DNA from: Candidatus Zixiibacteriota bacterium
GTDB taxonomy: Bacteria > Zixibacteria > MSB-5A5 > WJJR01
Reading direction: 5' to 3'
NCBI GenBank assembly: GCA_014729565.1
Contig: WJJR01000370.1
Coordinates: forward strand, 1-5,018
Length of the DNA: 5,018 bases
The notes beneath the pieces are model-generated. The model did not search any database. It was given only the letters and a program-made list of their open reading frames with translations, and was not told the origin of the DNA. Shown here in pieces: positions 1-5,018 of this stretch (the first letter of the stretch is position 1; each line of letters starts with the position of its first letter). Made by a program: the position numbers and the translations under genes.

Positions 1-391
1 AGACACGAGCGTCCAAACGGCCGGTCTGCACACGTCCACGCATCGCGGAGATGTTTCGCCAAGCGGAGTTGGTTGCGTAGGTCGTGCTGACCAATTCCCA
101 GCGGTCAAGCGCCAGATCCACGCCCATCGAGCCGAATGATTCCCGCAGCGCATCCTCGGTACGGCGAATTCGCGTCAGCGAGTCGCTCGACACCGAGGTC
201 GTATCATCGATGTAAAATGTCTCGGTGAATTGGTCGTGACCGAGGCCGGGCGTGATGGTGATGTCGAGCCCCTGGGCATGGACCGTCAGGCTCCCCCAAA
301 CAACCAGCGCCAGCGCACAGCCAACGCCCGCGCGGGCGAACCGATACGCGCGACGTTTCACTGTGGCCATCCGGTGTGCGGAACAACGCAT
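1..391 (-). CDS. Exported strand-rich envelope protein, N-terminal part (runs off left edge)
   Basis: The reading frame is open from an ATG at 391 to the left edge, giving 130 codons with no stop, so the C-terminus is missing. I chose 391 because an AGGAG Shine-Dalgarno core (397-401) sits 5 nt upstream. An in-frame ATG at 370 lacks one and would remove only seven residues. The N-terminus is a clear signal peptide: a basic stretch (VKRRAYRFARAG), a hydrophobic core (CALALVVWGSL) and a probable signal peptidase I site after VHA, about residue 39. The mature part begins GLDITITPGLGHDQF and contains alternating polar/apolar stretches (for example GVDLALDRWELVSTTYA) that resemble strands of an outer-membrane beta-barrel or other beta-rich periplasmic protein. 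It starts 30 bp after the stop of the helical-repeat gene on the same strand, so the two are probably one operon. I do not recognise the family. Export is well supported; the barrel fold is an inference. Confidence 0.75.
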   Translation of the reverse strand, partial: MRCSAHRMATVKRRAYRFARAGVGCALALVVWGSLTVHAQGLDITITPGLGHDQFTETFYIDDTTSVSSDSLTRIRRTEDALRESFGSMGVDLALDRWELVSTTYATNSAWRNISAMRGRVQTGRLDARV

Positions 392-396
392 CCCCG

Positions 397-401
397 CTCC
401 T
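397..401 (-). promoter_or_regulatory. Shine-Dalgarno AGGAG deciding the start at 391
   Basis: On the minus strand AGGAG is followed by five bases (CGGGG) and then ATG at 391. This favours the upstream ATG over the in-frame ATG at 370. Its position in the 30-bp gap after the preceding stop codon fits independent re-initiation within a two-gene operon. Confidence 0.6.
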
Positions 402-421
402 GTCTGGTCTGATTCACGGCG

Positions 422-1501
422 CTACGGCTGAACCTCGTCGGCGATACGGTTGACCAAATCGGCCGCGTTACGCGTGTGGAAGAGCGCACGCTGATTTCGT
501 CCTTCCTTAAGGGCATCCCGTGCGAGTGCCAGGCTTTCAGATGCCTGGTCGAACCACGTCTGCACTTGTGTATCACCGGACTCAAGGACCGGGGCTCTCA
601 GCAGGTCGAGGCGTTCCTCGGCGGTTTCGATCAGCACCGTGATCTCATCGGCGCGTACATCCGCCACAACCAGGCGCATCGCCCGTTCCAGTTCCCGGCG
701 CGCGTTGTTGAGCAACCGATCGGTACGATCCCGTTCGCCTCTGGCGAATGATTCGCGCGCATCGTCAAGAAACCGGCGGGCGGTCTCGATATGCTGGTGC
801 GCTTGTGGATGGCCGTCATCGCCGATGCGGCCGTCGACGCGTTCCAGCGCCTGCTGAAGTTGCTCGTAGCGGGTTTTGTACGTGACATCGTCCAATTGAC
901 GGTGGCCGAATGCGTTCGACGCATCGCCGGCGAGGCGGAGAATCATCTGCCGGGCTTCGAGCGTCAGGCGCAACGCCGGACGGAGGTTGCGCTCACGGTA
1001 CAAATCCCAGGCGCGGCGCTGCGTCGTCGTGGCCATGTCGAGTGCGCGGCGCGCGACGGGGGCTTGCCGCGAGCCGATGCGGTCACGCGACTCTTCCAAT
1101 ACGATGTCAGTGCGTTCTAATTGCCGTTCGACCTCGCCCTCGTTGTTGACCGCCGGGCGAATGTTGCCGAGGGCGCGATAGAGTTCATCGCGCGCGCGTT
1201 CTGTCAGTTTCAGGGCCTGACCCCAGCGGCCGCGATTGAATGATTGCCAGGCGTTCTTTTGATGGCGGACCGCCTGTTCGAGCACAGTTCGGCCGCTCAC
1301 TGACCCGGCTTCGGAAATCAGTTCACGGGCGTTTTCGAGCAGTTCGTCGGTCCGCTCCAATTGTGCCTGGACCTCAGGGCGGCCCTGTCCCAGTGCGGTT
1401 CCGGAAAACAGCAGGACAAATCCCAGGATAAGCAGCCAAATCACACTGACCGGCCACTGGCGGTTTGGACGTCTGCGAAAGTATTGTTTGCGCGTCATCA
1501 T
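422..1501 (-). CDS. Membrane-anchored or secreted four-fold helical-repeat protein, 359 aa, unknown function
   Basis: This is a complete gene with a start at 1501 (ATG ATG ACG) and a stop at 422-424. The frame extends further upstream to a TTG at 1546, but AGAGGTGA at 1506-1513 lies just ahead of the ATG and the signal sequence follows it directly. The N-terminus is strongly basic (RKQYFRRRPNRQ) and is followed by a hydrophobic segment at about residues 16-38 (WPVSVIWLLILGFVLLFSGT), so the protein is either secreted after cleavage near TALG-QG or anchored by one helix. The rest, about residues 43-355, is charged, Arg/Glu-rich, almost entirely helical and free of Cys. It divides into four divergent units of about 72-90 residues. 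Each opens with an LERTD-like helix and contains a 31-residue block that aligns without gaps. The pattern suggests a TPR-like or three-helix solenoid, or a coiled coil, used for protein contacts at the envelope. No catalytic motif is visible and I do not recognise a named family. It is the first gene of a probable operon with the strand-rich exported protein downstream. Confidence 0.85.
   Translation of the reverse strand: MMTRKQYFRRRPNRQWPVSVIWLLILGFVLLFSGTALGQGRPEVQAQLERTDELLENARELISEAGSVSGRTVLEQAVRHQKNAWQSFNRGRWGQALKLTERARDELYRALGNIRPAVNNEGEVERQLERTDIVLEESRDRIGSRQAPVARRALDMATTTQRRAWDLYRERNLRPALRLTLEARQMILRLAGDASNAFGHRQLDDVTYKTRYEQLQQALERVDGRIGDDGHPQAHQHIETARRFLDDARESFARGERDRTDRLLNNARRELERAMRLVVADVRADEITVLIETAEERLDLLRAPVLESGDTQVQTWFDQASESLALARDALKEGRNQRALFHTRNAADLVNRIADEVQP
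437..1375 (-). repeat. Four tandem degenerate helical repeats (protein level)
   Basis: In the 359-residue numbering the units cover about residues 43-115, 123-194, 211-281 and 285-355. A 31-residue core aligns without gaps at 81-111, 161-191, 245-275 and 324-354. Within the core, Ala at position 4 (84, 164, 248, 327), Ala at position 23 (103, 183, 267, 346) and Arg at position 29 (109, 189, 273, 352) are the same in all four units. Positions 1-5 read QKNAW, QRRAW, LDDAR and LALAR, and the end reads ELYRAL, MILRLA, ELERAM and LVNRIA. Units 1 and 2 share LERTD at their start, unit 3 has LERVD and unit 4 has IETAE. The units were aligned by eye. Confidence 0.75.
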
Positions 1502-1505
1502 GGCA

Positions 1506-1513
1506 TCACCTCT
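1506..1513 (-). promoter_or_regulatory. Shine-Dalgarno AGAGGTGA deciding the start at 1501
   Basis: AGAGGTGA on the minus strand is followed by TGCC and ATG at 1501, with the GAGG core 7 nt from the start codon. This is a strong site. It rules against the TTG at 1546, which would put 15 extra residues ahead of the signal sequence. Confidence 0.75.
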
Positions 1514-1726
1514 TCCACCCACAGTGATCGACAATTTCCGTGCCAATCACTTCCGGTGCGGGCTCGGATCATAAGTAACGGCCTCACAGGAGCTTGTGCC
1601 AGGGCCTTCGCAGCCGACGCAGCGCTGATCCGCATTTAATCATCTGAAGCCGGTCCGGACTGCACACGAGTTGGCCCAATCGGTTCACGTCCGCGAGTGT
1701 TGCCAATTCTCCGCTTTTCATTAACT

Positions 1727-1732
1727 TATACT
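1727..1732 (+). promoter_or_regulatory. Possible -10 element (TATACT) for the protease gene
   Basis: TATACT matches the sigma-70 consensus at five of six bases and sits in the A+T-rich patch about 75 bp upstream of the protease start. The only good -35-like match, TTGCCA at 1700-1705, is 21 bp away. That is longer than the usual 16-18 bp, so the pair is not a convincing standard promoter. Promoter rules for this lineage are unknown to me. Confidence 0.25.
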
Positions 1733-1791
1733 GTTCTGTCTGACTTACCTCGGACGGTGTCCAACGAGTGCGATTGATCCGATTACTGAAC

Positions 1792-1797
1792 AGGGGA
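1792..1797 (+). promoter_or_regulatory. Shine-Dalgarno AGGGGA for the protease gene
   Basis: AGGGGA is followed by seven bases and ATG at 1805. The signal peptide begins immediately after that ATG, so ribosome binding site and export signal agree on the start. Confidence 0.6.
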
Positions 1798-1804
1798 CAA
1801 CATA

Positions 1805-4702
1805 ATGCCAAGCTTCTCGCGCCCATGGTTTTTTGCTCTGATCATTGCTTGGGTATTGTTACACTCCGCCATTGCCATTAACCCCGGCTCGCTGACCGCA
1901 AATGACGTCGATTCCGGTCTGCACATCGATGAATTGGCGGACAAGGAATATGATCCCAATTCGCGGATTGCCCGGCGCCGTCACGTCGACATTTACTCCC
2001 GCCAGTATCGCGCACCAGCCGAATTGACGCCATTGGAGCGCGTCATCTACGGTGACGACAACCGCCTTGATATCTATGCGGTCACTGATCCAAACGTTCT
2101 CAAGCTGGCGCAGGCCGCCTGCCTGGTGGTCTCGACGAGTGAATTGTCGGATAACGGTGATGGCACCTACACACTCGACGCCGTTCCCTGGACGTCACAG
2201 AGTGGATGGCCGCTCTGCAGCGATGAACGGTTTCGCGGGCAGTTGAACGCCGGCTTTTGCAGTGCGTATCTGGTGGGCGACGACATCATCGTCACCGCCG
2301 GCCATTGCGTCAGCGCCAGCTCCTGCGGCTCGTCGGCATTCGTGTTCGGCTTTCAGCAAGTCGATTCACTCACCGGCCCCTCGCTGACCATCTCCGAAGA
2401 TGACGTGTATTTCTGCAGCGGCATCATCGATCAGGTGCTGTCCGGAGATTTCGATCATTGCGTCTTGCAGTTGGATCGCCCGGTGGTTGGTCGCGAGCCG
2501 TTGCCGATTCGTCGCTCCGGGTCGGTGTCGGATGGCGATTCGTTGATCGTTGTCGGGCATCCGGTCGGCTTGCCGATGAAGGCGGCTGGAGGCGCGATTG
2601 TTCAAAACGCCAACGGGCCGACCGAGTGGTTCCAAGCCAATCTCGACACCTACGGCGGCAATTCCGGATCACTGGTCGCGAATCTGACCGACTTCACCGT
2701 CGAAGGCATTCTCGTGCGCGGCGCGACGGACTTTGACGTCGACGGCAGTTGTATTCGCTCCAACCAGGTTCCCAATTCCGGCAATACGGGCAGTGGTCTC
2801 CAATTCGAAGAGGTGAGCAAAACAATCACCTTCGCCGGAGTGATCCCGGAATTGATCAACTCCGAGGGCACCTGCGAACTCGACCGTAGTACGTATGCAT
2901 GTTCCGATGCACTCTCGATTGAAGTGGCCGACGCCGACTTGATCGATTCCGTGACCGTCAATGTCGCCCTCGAAACATCGAACGGAGACAGTGAAACCGT
3001 CGCGCTGACAGAATCACCGGCCAGTTCCGGCATGTTCAGCGGATCGCTGTCGGTGACCGACAATGCCGTCGTGACCGACGACGGCGAAGTGCAGGTCAGT
3101 GACGGGACCGTCATCACCGTGATCTACGATGATATCGACGATGGTACGGGGTCGCCGGCGACAGTGGTCGACACCGCAACGGTCGATTGCGTCTCACCGG
3201 TTATCACCAACGTTCAGATCACGAACATCGGCGGCGCCGAGGCCACGGTGACGTTCGAAACCAATGAAACCGCCACGCCGGTCGTGCGGTATGGATTGTC
3301 GTGCGGATCATTGAATCAATCAACGTCCGGCTTGGCGATGCCGCAGTTCCAGCAGGTGGTGATTGGCGGCCTGACCCCGAATACCGACTACTACGTCGAG
3401 GTGGAAGCAATCGATCTTGCTGGAAACAGTGTGATTGACGACAACGGGGGAGCATGCTACACGTTCACAACGGAGGACGTTGGAGACTATTTTACGGAAG
3501 AATTCGCGACATCCGACTTGGACAATGATCTCGACTTCGCAACGTTGCGTTTCATTCCGAATGGTACATCCGATCAGTACGACTTGTGCCGGTACGATGC
3601 CACCTCGCTACCAACCGACCCAACCGGCGGCTCGGCATTGTCGTTGGGTGATGATGACTATGAACTGGTCACGATCGCCGGTGGACAACAGGTCTATCTG
3701 TACGGTGTCGGGTACGACCGCTTCTATGTGGGCAGCAACGGCTTCATCACGTTCGGCTCCGGTGATACCGACTACACCGAATCGCTGAGCGATCACTTCG
3801 GACCGCAGCCACGGTTATCGGTACTGTTCGATGATTTCAATCCTGTCGATGGTGGCACGGTGTCCTGGACACAACTGGCCGACCGTATCGCCGTCACGTG
3901 GCAGGATGTCCCGGAATACAGCACGTCGAATCAAAACACGTTCCAGGCCGAGTTGTACTTTGATGGGACGATTGTCTTCACGCATTTGGCCGTCGCTGCA
4001 GCCGACGGTGTGGCCGGTATTGCCGATGGTGGCGGGATACCGGGTGACTTTGTGGAGAGTGATCTCAGTGCGTATCCTGACTGTTCGTCCTGCCCCGATT
4101 CCGACGGTGATGAGGTCTGCGACGGGGATGACAACTGTCCCGACACGCCCAACCCGGGACAGGAGAACGCTGACGCTGACTCATTTGGCGATGCTTGCGA
4201 CAATTGCCCGGCTGTCGCGAATGAGGATCAACTCAATGATGATGCGGACTCACTCGGCAACGCCTGCGACAACTGCCCGGCAGTCGCCAATGAGGACCAG
4301 CTCAATGATGATGCCGATTCACTCGGCAATGCGTGCGACAATTGTCCGGCCGTCGACAATCCCGCGCAGAACGATGGTGACGACGACGGCATCGGCGACG
4401 ATTGTGACAACTGCCCGTCGTATGCCAACCCCGGCCAGGAGGGCTGCCCGCATCATGGAGATTTGGCAGCGGACGACGGACTTTTGACGTCAGAGGACCT
4501 GAATGTCATGATCGATGTGGTGTTCTTCAACGCGCAAACGACGCCGGATCCCGGCTGTCCGCACGTGAATCGGGCCGATGTGAACTGCGATGGCATCACC
4601 GATGCGATTGATGTGAATGAGTTTATTCAAACGCTCTTCTTCAACGGTCCGCTGCCGTGTGACCCGTGCGCGTGCGACCCGTATCCGACGAATTGTCCAT
4701 AG
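1805..4702 (+). CDS. Secreted modular trypsin/V8-like serine protease with FN3-like, TSP3 and dockerin-like C-terminal modules, 965 aa
   Basis: Complete gene encoding an extracellular or surface endopeptidase. Residues 1-24 are a signal peptide (core FFALIIAWVLL, probable cleavage after AIA). Residues 25-125 look like a propeptide, with a basic cluster RIARRRH at 54-60 and an IYGDDNRLDIY motif at 81-91. Residues about 125-345 are the peptidase: His167 in TAGHC, Asp217 in DHCVLQLDRPV and Ser287 in GGNSGS form the expected triad. Cys152 and Cys168 have the spacing of the classic trypsin disulfide that holds the active-site loop. VGHPVGLP and EGILVRGATDF recall V8-like (COG3591-type) peptidases. 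Next come an Ig-like beta domain (about 350-462), a fibronectin III-like domain (464-558), a beta module with YVGSNGFITFGSGDTDY (560-758), TSP3 calcium-binding repeats (760-881) and a dockerin-like pair (882-950), then a Cys/Pro tail. The 33 Cys residues imply an oxidising extracellular setting. Cleavage specificity and substrate cannot be read from the sequence. The protease call is firm; the boundaries of the C-terminal modules are approximate. Confidence 0.93.
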   Translation: MPSFSRPWFFALIIAWVLLHSAIAINPGSLTANDVDSGLHIDELADKEYDPNSRIARRRHVDIYSRQYRAPAELTPLERVIYGDDNRLDIYAVTDPNVLKLAQAACLVVSTSELSDNGDGTYTLDAVPWTSQSGWPLCSDERFRGQLNAGFCSAYLVGDDIIVTAGHCVSASSCGSSAFVFGFQQVDSLTGPSLTISEDDVYFCSGIIDQVLSGDFDHCVLQLDRPVVGREPLPIRRSGSVSDGDSLIVVGHPVGLPMKAAGGAIVQNANGPTEWFQANLDTYGGNSGSLVANLTDFTVEGILVRGATDFDVDGSCIRSNQVPNSGNTGSGLQFEEVSKTITFAGVIPELINSEGTCELDRSTYACSDALSIEVADADLIDSVTVNVALETSNGDSETVALTESPASSGMFSGSLSVTDNAVVTDDGEVQVSDGTVITVIYDDIDDGTGSPATVVDTATVDCVSPVITNVQITNIGGAEATVTFETNETATPVVRYGLSCGSLNQSTSGLAMPQFQQVVIGGLTPNTDYYVEVEAIDLAGNSVIDDNGGACYTFTTEDVGDYFTEEFATSDLDNDLDFATLRFIPNGTSDQYDLCRYDATSLPTDPTGGSALSLGDDDYELVTIAGGQQVYLYGVGYDRFYVGSNGFITFGSGDTDYTESLSDHFGPQPRLSVLFDDFNPVDGGTVSWTQLADRIAVTWQDVPEYSTSNQNTFQAELYFDGTIVFTHLAVAAADGVAGIADGGGIPGDFVESDLSAYPDCSSCPDSDGDEVCDGDDNCPDTPNPGQENADADSFGDACDNCPAVANEDQLNDDADSLGNACDNCPAVANEDQLNDDADSLGNACDNCPAVDNPAQNDGDDDGIGDDCDNCPSYANPGQEGCPHHGDLAADDGLLTSEDLNVMIDVVFFNAQTTPDPGCPHVNRADVNCDGITDAIDVNEFIQTLFFNGPLPCDPCACDPYPTNCP
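3482..4078 (+). other. Beta-rich module of the protease, nidogen-like in style (residues 560-758)
   Basis: This stretch of about 200 residues lies between the FN3-like domain and the TSP3 repeats. It carries PTDPTGG and LSLGDDDYE, then YVGSNGFITFGSGDTDY, LFDDFNPVDGGTVSW, RIAVTWQDVPEY, NTFQAELYFDGTIVF and DGVAGIADGGG. The order, an exposed surface-ordinate motif followed by 'dispute of plural strands with a W-Q-VPEY core', suggests a beta-sandwich. I recall similar modules in large secreted proteins of Planctomycetes and FCB-group bacteria, and it has the flavour of the nidogen extracellular domain, but I cannot assign a family. A role in adhesion or carbohydrate/protein binding is an inference. 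Confidence 0.5.
4082..4447 (+). repeat. Thrombospondin type 3 repeat array (residues 760-881)
   Basis: The array is a calcium-binding, Asp- and Cys-rich segment. After an entry segment (CPDSDGDEVCDGD) come four full 23-residue units at DNA positions 4130-4198, 4199-4267, 4268-4336 and 4337-4405, and a partial unit at 4406-4447. Each begins DNCP and ends with Cys, giving a regular 69-bp period. Units 2 and 3 (residues 799-821 and 822-844) are identical in protein. TSP3 repeats bind Ca2+ through Asp/Asn side chains and are cross-linked by disulfides. In bacterial proteins they usually act as stiff, calcium-dependent spacers near the C-terminus. Confidence 0.88.
4448..4699 (+). other. Dockerin-like C-terminal module and Cys/Pro tail (residues 882-965)
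   Basis: The C-terminal region of the protease holds two related segments. The first is GDLAADDGLLTSEDLNVMID followed by VVFFN; the second is ADVNCDGITDAIDVNEFIQ followed by TLFFNG. Each has an Asp-rich, EF-hand-like calcium loop followed by a helix, the arrangement of dockerin type I repeats. The second loop (Asp925, Asn927, Asp929, Asp936) is good and the first is degenerate. The protein ends in a short tail with Cys at 952, 955, 957 and 964. Dockerins bind cohesins in cellulosomes, but similar paired modules are common at the ends of secreted proteins in non-cellulolytic lineages, where the partner is generally unknown. Confidence 0.65.
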
Positions 4703-4731
4703 CGGTCAATGGCCGAGTAGTTCCACGTAAT

Positions 4732-4760
4732 AACGCCCCGGGTGGATCACCCGGGGCGTT
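4732..4760. terminator. Hairpin between convergent genes, probable bidirectional terminator
   Basis: AACGCCCCGGGTG (4732-4744) and CACCCGGGGCGTT (4748-4760) are perfect reverse complements, forming a 13-bp, very G+C-rich stem with a 3-nt GAT loop. It lies 29 bp after the protease stop (4702) and 22 bp after the stop of the leftward gene (4783), as expected for a shared terminator. The T tract is weak on both strands (TTCTGG on plus, TTATTA on minus), so efficiency is uncertain. Confidence 0.75.
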
Positions 4761-4782
4761 CTGGCATTTGCTGTTTCGTTGA

Positions 4783-5018
4783 TTAGAACTTCAGTTTCAC
4801 TGACATCGACAAGGCGCGTGGCGGCTGCATAAACAGATCCGGTTTGACATGGGCCTGATAGCGTCCCTCATAGCGGTTGTAGATGCGGACCGCCTGCTTG
4901 AGGCTCCCGGAGCCTGAGGCATCGAGGGCCAGTGACAGGGCGCCGAATCCCAGCCCCACGATCATCATGGGCGTGGATCCTTCGCTCCACTCACCCGTGA
5001 TAACACCCGACACAAGCG
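4783..5018 (-). CDS. C-terminal part of a membrane or envelope protein (enters from right edge)
   Basis: The frame is open from the right edge to a TAA at 4783-4785, giving 77 complete codons. The true start lies outside the window. A GTG at 5013 could in principle begin translation but the frame continues upstream of it and no signal peptide follows. The visible part contains a Gly/Ala/Leu-rich hydrophobic segment (MMIVGLGFGALSLALDASGS), then LKQAVRIYNRYEG and a C-terminal stretch ending RALSMSVKLKF. The motif K-AVxIYN after a hydrophobic segment is one I associate with uncharacterised envelope proteins of Bacteroidetes-like bacteria. The alternating final residues ending in Phe resemble an outer-membrane C-terminal signal. 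I do not recognise a named family. The gene is convergent with the protease and shares the hairpin terminator region. Confidence 0.7.
   Translation of the reverse strand, partial: LVSGVITGEWSEGSTPMMIVGLGFGALSLALDASGSGSLKQAVRIYNRYEGRYQAHVKPDLFMQPPRALSMSVKLKF

Larger units (their letters stand above)
1502..1804. other. Divergent intergenic region, about 300 bp
   Basis: This lies between the starts of the leftward helical-repeat gene and the rightward protease gene, so it should hold promoters for both. It contains the ribosome binding sites at its two ends and an A+T-rich patch at about 1705-1735 that stands out from its G+C-rich surroundings. I see no RNA gene, strong hairpin, riboswitch or convincing small gene. 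A minus-strand open frame crosses it but overlaps the protease start and has no ribosome binding site or recognisable protein character. Confidence 0.6.

Noticed and set aside
204..386. Minus-strand frame with a run of four His
   Set aside because: It lies in another frame of the exported-protein gene whose in-frame product has a clear signal peptide. The His run is a by-product of CAC/CAT-like triplets in the wrong frame.
1502..1546. Longer N-terminus for the helical-repeat protein starting at 1546
   Set aside because: The start codon there is TTG, and the extra residues would precede a signal sequence that begins directly after an ATG with a strong Shine-Dalgarno site.
1700..1732. TTGCCA (1700-1705) paired with TATACT (1727-1732) as a full sigma-70 promoter
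   Set aside because: The 21-bp spacer is outside the usual range, so only the -10-like element was listed, at low confidence.
1584..1826. 80-residue minus-strand open frame across the intergenic region
   Set aside because: It starts inside the protease signal-peptide coding sequence, overlaps its start codon and ribosome binding site, has no visible ribosome binding site at its own start or at the internal ATG near 1723, and shows no domain or signal features.
2650..3117. 155-residue minus-strand frame opposite the protease gene
   Set aside because: It is Ser/Thr/Val-rich mirror sequence of the G+C-rich coding strand, with no ribosome binding site support and full overlap with well-supported protease modules.
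4130..4447. 69-bp direct repeats considered as a CRISPR array or intergenic tandem repeat
   Set aside because: The repeats are in frame, encode DNCP-type TSP3 units, have no unique spacers and vary mainly at silent sites.
3831..4487. 218-residue plus-strand frame inside the protease gene
   Set aside because: It is a +1 or +2 frame shadow rich in Met/Thr/Arg, created by the Asp/Ala/Asn codons of the TSP3 repeats. The in-frame protein has regular Cys and Asp spacing.
5011..5013. GTG at 5013 as a true gene start
   Set aside because: The frame continues to the window edge with Leu upstream, the sequence after it lacks a signal peptide, and too little upstream sequence is present to see a ribosome binding site. 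A partial gene is more likely.

Overview
The window looks like part of the chromosome of a Gram-negative bacterium, roughly 55-60% G+C by eye. It encodes secreted and envelope proteins: three N-termini carry export signals, and one C-terminus ends in an outer-membrane-like strand and Phe. The large protease combines a V8/trypsin-like peptidase, beta-sandwich modules, thrombospondin type 3 (TSP3) repeats and a dockerin-like C-terminus ending in a Cys/Pro tail. That style is typical of under-studied lineages such as candidate phylum Zixibacteria and other FCB-group or Planctomycetes-like bacteria. This placement is an inference from protein style, not a marker gene.

Layout, left to right. (1) 1-391, minus strand: the N-terminal 130 codons of an exported, strand-rich protein that runs off the left edge. 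(2) 422-1501, minus strand: a complete 359-residue, Cys-free, membrane-anchored or secreted protein made of four tandem helical repeats. It lies 30 bp upstream of (1) and is probably co-transcribed with it. (3) 1502-1804: a divergent intergenic region of about 300 bp with an A+T-rich patch near 1705-1735 that probably holds promoters. (4) 1805-4702, plus strand: a complete 965-residue secreted serine protease with a complete apparent catalytic triad (His167, Asp217, Ser287) and a modular C-terminal half. (5) 4732-4760: a perfect 13-bp stem hairpin between convergent genes, probably a terminator serving both strands. (6) 4783-5018, minus strand: the C-terminal end of a further membrane or envelope protein that enters from the right edge.

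The two leftward genes probably form an envelope pair: a helical-repeat protein exposed outside the cytoplasm, followed by a strand-rich exported protein. The protease is transcribed separately and is expected to be exported, matured by loss of a propeptide, stabilised by disulfides and calcium, and possibly held at the cell surface through its C-terminal modules. Nothing in the sequence ties the protease functionally to the leftward pair beyond sharing the divergent intergenic region. No RNA genes, insertion sequences, CRISPR arrays or attachment sites were seen.
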